64,000 nt of DNA, from contig CM065802.1 of assembly GCA_033398695.1 (NCBI GenBank), positions 140,416,096 through 140,480,095 on the forward strand. Reading direction: 5' to 3'. The notes beneath the pieces are model-generated. The model made no database searches and was not told where the DNA came from. It saw nothing but the letters and a program-made list of their open reading frames with translations. The stretch is from Orobanche coerulescens. Lineage: Eukaryota > Streptophyta > Magnoliopsida > Lamiales > Orobanchaceae. Of the stretch, positions 36,999 to 48,051 are shown piece after piece; positions within the stretch are counted from its first letter, which is position 1; each line of letters opens with the position of its first letter. Position numbers and translations under genes: made by a program.

Positions 36999-37012
36999 TT
37001 TTTGTTGTAGTG
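36999..37012. repeat. CACTA right terminal inverted repeat
   Basis: Complement of CACTACAACAAAAA, followed by TSD TAA (37013-37015). Confidence 0.93.
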
Positions 37013-37376
37013 TAATGACTAACTTGATTGCACAAGCACATCTCCTACTGAAACCTCAAGTCAAAGGTTCACGTATACCTATCACAACCTTTCGATTCAG
37101 TCATTGACATTTCCTGAGTGATATATATGCGACCTAATCGAGGTGAGTAGTGTTCGAGTATACTAATCCTATTAGCATACCTATAACGTGTGATCCCACT
37201 AATCCTTAGTGGAGACAGACACTCTACATGTCAGAGTACACGTTGTACAAACCTTGTCTAAACTTACTACCCAGTTAAGTTTTATCGACTTGCGAATCAA
37301 TTAAGCATTCGAGCCCTAAACACTTCTGCTCTCAAATGCAAGGAATATTATTTTATATACCAAATCACAATGCCTG
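37013..37376 (-). mobile_element. Copia 5' LTR, continuation of 6089-7474
   Basis: It continues the LTR split by the CACTA and ends at CAAATCACAATGCC, about 125 bp short of the LTR start seen in complete copies. At that point it is joined directly to a plus-strand gag of the same superfamily, so the two are head to head. Confidence 0.8.
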
Positions 37377-40300
37377 TAATGTCTAATGAGCTTCAGAGAG
37401 ATCATGAGAAAATAACTTCTGCTAGGCAGATTCTATCTCACTTAACCGAACTTTATGGTGAGCACAGCAGAACTGCTAGATATGAGATATCCAAGCAACT
37501 GTTCGGTGCAAGGATGAAGGAAGGTGAGAAGGTTGGGGAACACATCCTCAAAATGATATCTATGATCTAGAGATTGGAGGCTCTTGATTTTAAAATGGAT
37601 ACTTCTATCCAAACCCACCTTATCCTACAGTCTCTCCCTGATTCCTTCTCACAGTTTGTTATGAACTTAAACTGCAATGAGATTGCATGTAATTTAGCTG
37701 GGCTAATGAACAAACTTGTGACCGCTCAGTCTCAGATCAAGACTCTGCGGATGAATAAGTCTGCTCTTGTGATTTCTTCTGGACCTCGGAGGTTGAAGAA
37801 TAAGAAGAAAAAGACCAAGAAGCAGACTCGACCACATGTCAATGACTTCAATGGCAAGGGCAAGGCCCCAACGGTTCCGAAGAACAAGAAGAAGAAGGAC
37901 GCTTGTCTCAAGTGCGGTGATCTGGGCCACTGGGCTAGAGACTGTCCAATTCTTCATGGCACTTCAGGTACAGAACTTTTAGTTTGGAAACAAATTGTTC
38001 TGCTACTGTATTTTCTACTTCCTGGATGCTGGATTCTAGTGCTAGTTCTAATATTTGTATCGTGAATCGGGATCTGGAACAAAGTAGGAAGCTTGGAGCT
38101 GGAGAAGTTATGATCACAGTCGGAAGCGGGCATAGTGTCGACGCGACCGACATAGGATCACTTCTTTTGGGTTTAGAATCTGGCTTTGTTTTGACTTTAG
38201 AAGATGTACTTGTTTTGCCCAAGGGGCACAAAAACATTGTATCCATTCTGGTCATGGACCGAAAAGGCTTTTCATTTTTCATTGGTGATGATTCCTGCAA
38301 AATTTATTTCAGAAATAAACTAGTGGGTACTGCTACATTGTTAAATGGAATGTATCATCTAAATCTCAGCAACAAAGTAGTTGTGAATACTATGACTAGA
38401 AAACATGGTAGGGATGAAACCAATCAAGTTTTGAAATGGCATCTTAGACTTGGTCATGTTGGTCAGACCAAGGTTTACAAGATGGAAAAAGATGGAGTTA
38501 TGGGTCCATTGGGATCGGATCCCTTTCCTACATGTGAATCTTGCCTTAAAGGCAAAATGACTAAGTCCCCCTTCACAGGGACTTTTGAAAGAGCCGCTGA
38601 TAGACTGGAATTAATCCATACCGACGTATGTGGTGCTTTTGAATCAGCACGTGACGGATATCAATATTTCATTATGTTTACGTATGATCATACTAGGTAT
38701 GGTTATGTATACTTAATGAAACATAAATCCGAAGCCTTTGAGAAATTTCAGGAATTCAAGGCCCTAGTCGAGAAACAAACTAGTAATCATATCAAAGCAC
38801 TTTGGTCGGACTGAGGTGGCGAGTATATAAGTACGGAGTTTGACGAGTTCCTTAAAGAACATGGAATAGTTTCACAACTAACACCTTCAGGTACTCCTCA
38901 GTTAAATGGTGTGTCAGAAAGAAGGAACCGGACCTTGTTGAACATGGTCTGTTCCATGCTGGGCTATACTGACTTACCGATTTACCTATGGGGGTATGCA
39001 CTCCTGACTACCGCTTACATCTTGAACAGATGTCCTTCCAAATCCATTCCTAAAACTCCACATGAGATGTGGGAGGGCAGTAAACCAAGTCTTAATCATA
39101 TTAGGATTTGGGGATGTCCCGCCTATGTCAAGAAGACTAAGGTGGAAAAGTTGGAAGCGAGGTCCGCAAAGGGACGTTTCATTAGATTCCCATCTGGGAC
39201 GATGGGTTATCTATTCTACATGCCCGAAGATCGAAAGATCATTGTTGCTTTACAAGCACACTCCTGGAAGATGAGTTCATTCAGGAAGGCGGAGCAGGTA
39301 GAAGTATTTCTTGGAAGAATATAGTGAAACTCCTAAGGAGACACCTTCTAAAAAACAAGTACAACCACCTCGTAGGTCTAGAAGGGTGTTTCATTTACCT
39401 GAGAGATATGGGCTTGTTCACTTGGAGGAGCTGGGTCTCCATGAGGTTCCAAGTGATAGCCAAGAGACCGACCCAACGACCTATGACCAAGCGATGGTGG
39501 ATGTAGACTCCACGAAATGGCGTGAAACTACGGAAGCTGAGATAGAATCGATGCATGTCAATCAGGTCTGGACTCTAGTAGACCGCCCCAAGGGCATAGT
39601 GCCTATTGGGATCACGTGGATCTACAAGAGAAAGACTGGTGGTGATGGCAAGGTTGACGCCTGTAAGGCCAGGCTTGTGGCAAAGGGTTATATCCAAAGG
39701 GAAGGGATCGATTACCATGATACCTTCTCGTCCGTAGCCATGATCAAGTCTATTCGCATGATGCTTGCTATAGCTGCCTACCACGATTATGAGATATGGC
39801 AAATGGACGTAAAGACGGCTTTCCTTAATGGATTCCTCGAGGAGGACATCTATATGGAACAGCCTAAAGGCTTTGTATCCGAGGTCGATATTCAGAAAGT
39901 GTGCAAGCTTCAGCGTTCCATTTATGGACTGAAGCAAGCGTCGCGTAGTTGGAACCTTCATTTTGACGAGGTTGTCAAAGAGTTTGACTTCGTGCAAAAT
40001 GAAGAGGAACCTTGTGTATACAAGAGGGTTAGTGGGAGCAAGATCACATTCTTAGTACTATATGTGGATGACATTCTACTAATAGGAAATGATGTGAGAA
40101 TGCCCAGTTCTGTGAAAGCTTGGCTTTCGAGTAATTTCTCCATGAAAGACTTGGGAGAAGAAACCTATATTCTTGGTATTCGGCTCTACCGGGATCGAGC
40201 GAAGAGAACAATAGGTCTTTCCCAAGCCCTCTATATAGATAAGATCTTAAAGCGGTTTAAGATGGATGATTCTAAAAGAGGGTTCCTTCCGATGCGACAT

Positions 40301-41047
40301 GGAATAAAACTCACCTCGAAGATGTGTCCTCAAAGTGAGGAACAACGATGGGAAATGAGTAACATACCATATGCTTCGGCCGTGGGTAGCCTTATGTATG
40401 CTATGTTGTGTACGAGACCTGACATTGCGCATGGTGTAAGCGTGGTGAGTAGGTTTCAGGAAAACCCAGGTAGGGAACATTGGACTGCCGTCAAGAACGT
40501 TCTCAAGTACTTGAGAAGGACTAGAGATATGGTTCTGATGTATGGCGGTGGAGAATTGGATGTGGTGGGATTCACTGATTCGGACTCCCAGGGACAGAAG
40601 GACGACTCAATTTCTACTTCTGGCTACATCTTTACTATTAATGGAGGAGCAATATCTTGGCATAGCGCCAAGCATAGCGCGACTGCTGATTCCACATATC
40701 AGGCTGAGTATCAAGCAGCCTCGGAGGCTTCCAAGGAAGGGTTCTGGATTAAGAAGTTGCTGGGAGAACTTCAAGTGATACCATGTGCTGAGCTACCTGT
40801 TCCGCTGTACTGCGACAATGACGGAGCTGTAGCGCAGGCCAAGGAGCCGAGGTTTCACAACAGCACCAAACATATTGAGAGGAAGTATCATCTCGTAAGA
40901 GAATTTGTTCGCAAGGGATACATTGTGCTGCACAGAGTAGACTCGGCCTACAACGTCGCTGATCCACTGACCAGGCCACTTTCTCAGACTACCTTGGAGC
41001 ATCATCGGGAGAACATGAGTATTAGATACCATAGTGTGTGGCATTGA
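37377..41047 (+). pseudogene. Copia gag-pol, 5'-truncated and broken
   Basis: It is homologous to the gag-pol at 23551-27469. Gag starts inside the protein (MSNELQRDHEKITSARQ), with a TAG at about 37568. The zinc knuckle CLKCGDLGHWARDC is at 37900. Protease has MLDSSASSN, where the usual D-S-G has become D-S-S. Integrase runs from 38400 (IHTDVCGAF) to a TGA at 38812-38814 that replaces the Trp of the WGGEY motif, and resumes with QLNGVSERRNRT. After a shift near 39300, RT and RNase H are open to 41047 (MDVKTAFLNGF, LYVDDILLIGNDV, GFTDSDSQGQ, TKHIERKYHLVRE). The first roughly 75 gag codons, leader and 5' LTR are missing. Confidence 0.9.
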
Positions 41048-41062
41048 GTGCAAGTGAGAGAT
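41048..41062 (+). other. Polypurine tract
   Basis: GTGCAAGTGAGAGAT lies between the gag-pol stop and the LTR start TGTTAGGAGTATGCC. It is equivalent to the tract at 23536-23548. Confidence 0.7.
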
Positions 41063-42496
41063 TGTTAGGAGTATGCCCTCGAATGCCATTCAGAGGATGT
41101 TGAGTGAGGGCATTGTACTTGTAATTATGTAAATCATTAATATAAGGCAATGAATGTTTCTTTATTTACTAGTAGTTACTGGCATTCCTAACTCGTAAAT
41201 ATACATATAGAAACTAGTCCGTATATTTGAGAGCAAAACGTTCCACTCCTTATTGGATAAGGGGGTCGGCACTGGAAAGGTTTATAGCTCATATACTTAA
41301 TCGTTCGCAAGTCGATGAAACTTGACTGGGCGATAAGTTTATGTGAAGACTTGTATAACGTGTTCTTTGACATGGAGAGTGCCTGTCGAACACTAATGGT
41401 TAGTGGGAGCACATGTTATAGGTATGCTAATTGGATTAGTATACTCGAACCGAATCACCCTCGATTTGTCGCACGGATTTCACTTTGGGATAGTCAATGA
41501 CATAATCGAAAGGTTGTGATAGGTATTCGTGAACCTTTGACTTGAGAATTTAGTAGGGATGTGCTTGTAACGTCAAGATTTTCATTAGAGTAGTTCGACC
41601 CTGTAAACCGGGAGGCGGGGTTCAACCTCGACGTGCATCTTGACGGGTAAGTAGTAGGTCCTACTGAATACCAATATAGAATTCTTTCTTCCGTTAGTGA
41701 GCGAGTTATATGTCCTATGCGGTTATTGGCGGATGAGATCGGATTAATTAATTGATATAAATACATCGGAACGGAATTGGAGTTTATCTGTTTGGACTCA
41801 CGGGAGTCCGAAACGAGCCGGACTCGTTCCATTCCTTCTATATGGGCCGCCCACTTCCTCCCCTTTTCCTTAGTCCTTGTCTCCACCTTAATTGGTCGAT
41901 GACATAAGGCATCTAGGGGACAAGAGATATGTGGGATATCTTGGGGGTAGGTGAGTCTTAAAGAAAGAAGAATAAGAGGAAGACTAACTCCCTTCTCTTA
42001 CTACACAATCACACCTGTAAGTTCAAGAGAGAGAGAGTGAGAAAATAATTCTTCTCAAGTCTTCATCATCTTCTTCACCTTGTTCTTGAGTTCTCTTGGA
42101 GAAAATTCAAGATATATAGAGTGTGTACACCTAGAGTGTTATAATCAAAACTTCATCATCCTAGCTCTAGCCGTATCCTTGGAGGATAGCAAGGTGATCG
42201 TCATTCCGTTTGTTTCTCTGGAGCGTGGCAAGTAGAGACGCGGTATTTTGGTGTTGGATCATCCAAGAGCTTCAAGCGGATTGGATTCGTGGAGAGCAAC
42301 TAAAGCTTGGGGAATAACTCAAGAAAAGGATACCATTTAATCAACGGACTACAAGGGTATGTCCCTCGTATCATCTTGTGTTTCGTTTTATATTTGTATA
42401 TACGTAGCTCGATCGATCCTTGTAGGTATTTGGATCGAATAAATTTTCATTTTACCGCTTCCGCTGGGCCTTCGTTTTAGGCACCGAATCCCAACA
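41063..42496 (+). mobile_element. Copia 3' LTR (plus)
   Basis: 1434 bp, TGTTAGGAGTATGCCC...GAATCCCAACA. It belongs to the same superfamily of LTRs as 21720/29153 but to a distinct, shorter subfamily, and is closest to the minus-strand piece at 43379-47961. There is no 5' LTR partner in the window, so no TSD can be checked. Confidence 0.88.
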
Positions 42497-43374
42497 AAAA
42501 ACTCATCAAGAATCATGATATACTCCAACAATGAATCAATACACGAAGTAAACGGCAACAACAACAACATACTTGGAAATCACTTGAAGAACAAGAGATT
42601 AAGAATACTTACCCATGAAGAACAAGATGAACTCTCCAAACACCAAAGGAGTAAGAAAAGCTTCCAACCTCAAGCCTCAATCCAAGCTAGGATGATCAAA
42701 ATCACATTGGAAGAGACTTAATATCAAGAACAAATCCAGGGGGACGATTCTAGAGAGAGGAAATCGATTATGGTTCGTGAAGAAATGAAAAACGAAACCA
42801 AGATATATAACCTGACAATCACATTACGTACGCTATACACAAAGCATAACGTATGTAAGGACCTTTACGTACGCTATGCCAACAACTTAACATACGTAAT
42901 ACTATTCCAGAACTGACTGACCAAAAATATGAAGACCCTAACATACGTAAACAACAACCATTTACGTACGTTAACAAGCTGCATGAATAACGTACGTAGG
43001 CCTCACATCCTAACGTACGTAATGAACCTGTTGACTGCAATAGTCGATCGGATCAAAGATACCTGGGACCCACTGTCCGAAAGTGGACTCTGAGGAAGGT
43101 TCCCTCCACCTACCTCTCATTACGTACGTAACATGAACAGAATAACGTACGTAATGCCGAAGGCCTAACGTACATTAAGCGCACAAGCTAACGTACGTTA
43201 GCTCAACAAAGTGGACAACCAAGTTGTTCCATAAACTCTCAACCCGAATGAACGAAACACAATCCAAGCACCTAAATAAACACGAATGACATAATACAAC
43301 ATTTGTACAATTCCAAATGAATACGTACAACTCAGCAGTAACACGAAAAAAAAAATTTGCCCCCAGATATTACA
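42497..43374 (-). mobile_element. Gypsy-type LTR fragment with ACGTACGT motifs
   Basis: On the minus strand it starts TGTAATATCTGGGGGC at 43374, a gypsy-type LTR start like those at 8814 and 59766. Between 42820 and 43200 it contains about ten TTACGTACGTTA-like near-palindromes. Layout and motifs resemble the plus-strand LTR at 59766. It is truncated at 42496 by the copia LTR. Confidence 0.6.
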
Positions 43375-43378
43375 CCTA

Positions 43379-44171
43379 CACTATACCCCAACTGAGAACG
43401 AATGATAGGGATCATTCAAAAACCATTCTGTCATGAATACCAGTATACGTATAAACCCTTCTTTCAAATGTCCCGATCAAGTTATAGGGTCACGGTAATT
43501 CAAACCCTATTTGTACTTGACGATATATATGAGTTAATGCAAATCGAGATCATCGAGATCTCGTGTATCCAATACAACTAGCTCCACTGCTTTGGACAAA
43601 GACTTATGATCTCATCTACCAATAACCGCATAGGACACGTAACCCGTTCACTAACAGGAGAAAAAAATTATATCTTGGTATTCAGTAGGACCTACTACTT
43701 GCCCGTCAAGATGCACGTAGAGGTTGACCCCCGCCTTCCGATTTATAGGGTTGAACTACTCTAATGTAAATCTTAACATCACAAACACATCCCTACTAAA
43801 TCCTCAAGTCGAAGGTTCACGAATACCTATCACAACATTTCGATTCCGTCATTGACTGTCCCTGAGTGAAATCCGTGTGATGAATCGAGGGTGAGTCGGT
43901 TCGAGTATACTAATCCAATTAGCATACGTATAATGTGTGCTCCCACTAACCATTAGTGTTCGACAGGCACTCTCCATGTCAAAGAACACGTCATACAAGT
44001 CTTCACATAAACTTAATAACCAGTCAAGTTTCATCGACTTGCGAACGATTAAGTATTTGAGCTATAAACCTTTCCAGTGCCGATCCCCTTATCCAATAAG
44101 GAGTGGAATATTTTGCTCTCAAATACACGGACTAGTTTCTATATATATTTACGAGTTAGGAATGCCAGTAA
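43379..44171 (-). mobile_element. Copia LTR fragment, minus (split by the 44172 element)
   Basis: Complementary to much of the LTR at 41063-42496 (for example the CTAGTTTCTATATATATTTACGAG region). It lacks the TGTTGGG end, because it is truncated at 43379. It is interrupted at 44172 and resumes after 47846. Confidence 0.82.
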
Positions 44172-45297
44172 TGATACGGAATTGAATAGTCCGAATAAAG
44201 AAACCGAAGCAAGGATCGACGTAAATGACCTTACAACGCGTCATGCACGCACGGCAACATTTTTAGGCGTGAAAACGGACACAAGCCGGAAAATGACACA
44301 ACCTGCCGGAAAATGTCGTCGCCTGCTGGAAAATGTCGAGCCTGCCGGAAAATATCGCACCTGCCGGAAAATGCCGATCACTGCCACGACCGACTGCCGC
44401 CCGACACGGCCCGGCCGCACCGGTCCGTAAATGCAAAAGTCATCGCCACGTGACTCGACCGTGTTGTCCGCACGGCCGAGTCGAACTCTTCCGATAAACC
44501 AAAACCGACCGCCTGCACGACCCGAACGTGTTCCCTCGACACGATCGGGCCCACGCCGAACGCCCTTGCCGCGCCGCGTGCCGAGTCATCGCCGGACGAG
44601 TCGTTGTCGACGCCCTCGCCAGACGCGACCGTCGGGCCGGACACGGCCGAGTCCACCGCCGCCAGATGCGCGCCGCGGCCGTGTCAAGCGACACGGCCCG
44701 TGTCCGACGGTCAGCCACCTTTTTTTTATTGTTTATTTTTGTGTGTTTTGTCTTCTCTTTTCCTTTCTTTACTCTTTTAGGGATTGTGTTCCCATGTTTT
44801 ATGATGTATGTTTCTTTTTCTTATTTTATTTGATTTTTTTTGATTAATCAAAGATTTTATAAATCTTTGAATTATTTTATTTTTTTGTTTGATTCCTTAA
44901 GTTGAAGACTTCACTCCTATAAGTAGTCTTCACTTAGCCTTGTAATAGGATAGAGAGTATTATGAATTTGAATGTGAAAGAAAACACTTTGTGTTTCTAT
45001 CCTTGGTAAATGATTTTACCGAAACTTGATTTTTATTCGACGCGTTTTCTAGTATTAATCCGATTGATTCTCAATAGGTCTTGGAAAGAAATCACCTTAT
45101 CGAGTTATAGGTCTAATTCGATAAACCCTTGTTCTTGATCGTTCAAGTCTTCTTGTTCGATATTTTTATTGTTATATCCGATATTATTCCCACAAAATAC
45201 ATCCAAAAACAACCAAATCGTAAAAAGCCTTCCGCTATAATATTCATACAAACACTCCGAACGATACGTATCCGCCTCTCCCGGAGAATTCGTATCA
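44172..45297 (+). repeat. 5' LTR of the small non-autonomous element
   Basis: 1126 bp. The first part has repeated CCTGCCGGAAAATGTCG-like words (44300-44380) followed by a very GC-rich zone, a T-rich zone, and an AT-rich zone with a TCCTATAAGTAG box near 44915. Confidence 0.9.
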
Positions 45298-45301
45298 TAA
45301 G

Positions 45302-45315
45302 TGGTATCAGAGCCC
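45302..45315 (+). other. Primer-binding site, initiator-Met tRNA
   Basis: TGGTATCAGAGCCC lies four bases inside the 5' LTR and matches the canonical PBS exactly. Confidence 0.9.
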
Positions 45316-45443
45316 AGGGTCATCTCCTTGGGCGATTTCTTCAAAGATTTTTTTTTTGTCGAAGAAAATATCTCTTGATTCTTGTCATCGGAAACCACAC
45401 CTGAATTTCTTAATTCAGTTAAGGTTCTTGATCTTTCAACCAA

Positions 45444-45790
45444 ATGGAGTTCAACGATATTTATCTCTTGGCGATATTACGCGACGCATTACACAGCGTA
45501 CCGGAGTTCATGGGACATTCCGATCCAGAAGCAGGTGTTGATTGGCTCCACGTTTGTGAGGAGTTTTTCAACTACAATTCAATTCCAGTAGACCTCCGAG
45601 TCTCGTTGGCAACAAACGCCTTCGTGGTCGCGCCTCGACCTGGTGGCAGAAATTGAAAACTAGTCGTTTACACCAAGGTAAACCCAAACTAAGAGACTGG
45701 AACAAATTCATAAAACACTTTACTCAGAAATTCATCCCCACAAATTCTCACCGCCACGATCCACCAACGGCACCACCCCGGAAATTGTAG
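45444..45790 (+). pseudogene. Gag-like protein of the small element (frameshifted)
   Basis: It starts MEFNDIYLLAILRDALHSVP and reads through HVCEEFFNYNSIPVDLRV to a stop at 45654. In the next frame the sequence continues with WWQKLKTSR and LRDWNKFIKHFTQKFIP, the WW...W..F......F.P pattern of the Retrotrans_gag domain. One frameshift near 45635 therefore splits a normal Gag core. No zinc knuckle is visible. Gag alone could support packaging and mobilisation by a partner's enzymes. Confidence 0.7.
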
Positions 45791-45839
45791 AAGTTCGGCG
45801 CCACCCCGCCACCAACCTACGATCTAAGGTTTATCCCCA

Positions 45840-46690
45840 TCGAAGAATTTCCAGCAAAGCCATTTTTCGATGAAGACGATGTCCCTACCACCGTTTTTGA
45901 TGGAGTAGACGAGACAGAGGTTTCAACGCCGCAATACAATGAAGAAAGTGAGTTGAGCCATGTTTCCATAATTGACGAACTTGGAACTTGCTATTATGAA
46001 CATGAACCAATCAGTTGTGTTGGTCAAATTGACCAAAACGGAATTGATGGGTCGAAGGAATTATTCACACAAATCGGACCTTTTAAAGATGTGGAAGACG
46101 AAATGGAGCTTGGGACTAAAATTGGTTGGTTGAAAGAAAACGACAATTTTGAGCCCAATTTTTATATCGACTCAGTTTATGGTGATGGACTTATGGTCTT
46201 GGATGATTACCAAATTGAGGTTAGTAAATTATTTTGTGATGGGCCATTATTGGGGGAGCCCAATAATTTTGAAACGGAGAGTTGGTCAGATTGCGACGGA
46301 CCGCCAACATTTGATGAGGAACCAGGTTGATGAAGAGGACTCCGTAATAAATTCTGTGTTTTCCATTTTTGATGGTGAACTCGATATGGAATTATCAGTG
46401 TTTCCAATTCTGGAGGAGGAACCCGATGTGGAATTATCCATGCTTCCCATTTCGGATGCCCGGTTAGAAGATGATTCATATCGTGATATCAGTATTACCT
46501 CGCAGAATAATTATTATTATTTCATTAATAATGATAGTTATTTGTTTGGTGATTCCCTGAGATCCCCTATTACCTACCGTCTCAAGATTTTGGGCCATAT
46601 ACGCACTGCGGATATTTTCGAAATCAAGTACGTAGAGGTTTTAGCTATTTTATCTGGAAACGACGGGAGTTCAGAATTGAGGACAATTCC
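45840..46690 (+). pseudogene. Acidic protein of unknown function in the small element
   Basis: An open frame from about 45840 through 46330 is rich in Asp/Glu (ELGTCYYEHEPIS, DVEDEMELGTKI, DDYQIEVSKLFCDGP). After a shift near 46320 it continues with two imperfect repeats of a unit like EEPDVELSMLPIS (46370-46460), then YFINNDSYLFGD. I recognise no enzyme motif. It replaces the pol region of a normal element. It may be a degenerate remnant of a Gag C-terminus or a family-specific protein. Confidence 0.5.
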
Positions 46691-46694
46691 CTTT

Positions 46695-46708
46695 AAAGGA
46701 GGAGGGGA
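46695..46708 (+). other. Polypurine tract
   Basis: AAAGGAGGAGGGGA lies immediately before the 3' LTR start TGATACGG. Confidence 0.85.
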
Positions 46709-47841
46709 TGATACGGAATTGAATAGTCCGAATAAAGAAACCGAAGCAAGGACCGACGTAAATGACCTTACAACGCGTCATGCACGTACGGCAACATTTT
46801 TAGGCGAGAAAACGGACACAAGCCGGAAAATGACACAACCTGCCGGAAAATGTCGTCGCCTGCCGGAAAATGTCGAGCCTGCCAGAAAATATCGCACCTG
46901 CCGGAAAATGCCGATCACTGCCGGCCGGACCCGACCGTGCCGTCCGACACGGCCCGTTCCGCACTCGTCCGGAAATGCAAAAGTCACTGCCCACAGGACT
47001 CGACCGTGTTGTCTGGCACGGTCGAGTCGAACTCTTCCGGATAAACCAAAACCGACCGCCCAGACGACCCGACCGTGTTCCAGGACACGATCGGGCCCAC
47101 GCCGAACGTCCTTGTCAGCGCCGCGCCCGTGCCGAGTCACCGCTTGACGAGTCGCCGGACGTTCTGCCGCGTCGCGACCGTGTCGCCGGACACGGCCGAG
47201 TCACCGCGCCAGATGCACGCCGCCGTGTCAAGCGACACGGCCGTGTCCTATAAATACCCACCTTTTTTTTATTGTTGATTTTTGTGTGTTTTGTCTTCTC
47301 TTTTCCTTTCTTTACTCTTTTAGGGATTGTGTTCCCATGTTTTATGATGTATGTTTCTTTTTCTTATTTTATTTGATTTGTTTTGATTATTCAAAGATTT
47401 TATAAATCTTTGAATTATTTTATTTTTTTGTTTGATTCCTTAAGTTGAAGACTTCACTCCTATAAGTAGTCTTCACTTAGCCTTGTAATAGGATAGAGAG
47501 TATTATGAATTTGAATGTGAAAGAACACACTTTGTGTTTCTATCCTTGGTAAATGATTTTTACCAAAACTTGATTTTTATTCGACGCGTTTTCGAGTATT
47601 AATCCGATTGATTCTCAATAGGTCTTGGGAAGAAATCACCTTATCGAGTTATAGGTCTAATTCGATAAACCCTTGTTCTTGATCGTTCAAGTCTTCTTGT
47701 TCGATATTTTTATTGTTATATCCGATATTATTCCCACAAAATACATCCAAAAACAACCAAATCGTAAAAAGCCTTCCGCTACAATATTCATACAAACACT
47801 CCGACCGATACGTATCCGCCTCTCCCGGAGAATTCGTATCA
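46709..47841 (+). repeat. 3' LTR of the small non-autonomous element
   Basis: 1133 bp, colinear with 44172-45297. Differences cluster in the GC-rich zone, again often at CAG/CTG words. Confidence 0.9.
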
Positions 47842-47846
47842 AGTAA

Positions 47847-47961
47847 CTACCAGTAAATAAAGAAACATCCATTTGCCTTATGATAATGAATTGCATAATA
47901 ACAAGTACAATGCCCTCACTTATACAACACTTGAGTGACATTTAAGGGCATACTCCTAACA
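47847..47961 (-). mobile_element. Copia LTR fragment, end part
   Basis: It completes the LTR of 43379-44171 and ends GGGCATACTCCTAACA, the complement of the LTR start TGTTAGGAGTATGCCC. Confidence 0.8.
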
Positions 47962-48051
47962 AAATTACCTTAATTCGAAGAACAAACCTGAACCCGTTCC
48001 AGAAGCTGATTAAATCCTCTTCCTCTTTCGGTGATCCACATATGAACAACT
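47962..48051 (-). mobile_element. Copia-type LTR region, left part (split by the gypsy element)
   Basis: A short stretch whose sequence resumes at 58059 after the gypsy insertion. CAACT at 48047-48051 is the TSD. Confidence 0.55.

Larger units (their letters stand above)
7475..37012 (-). mobile_element. CACTA (En/Spm) DNA transposon with nested insertions and captured gene
   Basis: The ends are perfect 14-bp inverted repeats, CACTACAACAAAAA at 7475-7488 and its complement at 36999-37012, flanked by a 3-bp TSD TAA. Both subterminal regions hold clustered ACAACGTTT/AAACGTTGT repeats, the usual binding region for the TNP1/TNPA protein in this superfamily. Removing two later retrotransposons (8814-17356 and 21720-30993, each with a 5-bp TSD) leaves about 11.7 kb, a normal size for an autonomous CACTA. 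All genes read on the minus strand, from 37012 towards 7475: TNP2-like transposase, TNP1-like protein, then a captured MLH1 fragment. Both transposon genes carry stops or frameshifts, so it is now probably immobile without help. Confidence 0.93.
44172..47841 (+). mobile_element. Small non-autonomous LTR retrotransposon with gag-like and acidic ORFs
   Basis: The 3670-bp element has LTRs at 44172-45297 and 46709-47841 (TGATACGGAATTG...GAATTCGTATCA), a perfect TSD AGTAA (44167-44171, 47842-47846), an exact initiator-Met PBS and a strong polypurine tract. The 1.4-kb interior encodes a Gag-like N-terminal piece and an acidic protein, with no protease, RT or integrase. It is comparable to TR-GAG-type non-autonomous elements. 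It is inserted in a copia LTR. Confidence 0.9.

Noticed and set aside
45302..45315. tRNA-like sequence
   Set aside because: Only the tRNA 3'-complementary primer-binding site is present, as at 6071, 11867, 29136 and 55584. No tRNA cloverleaf surrounds it.
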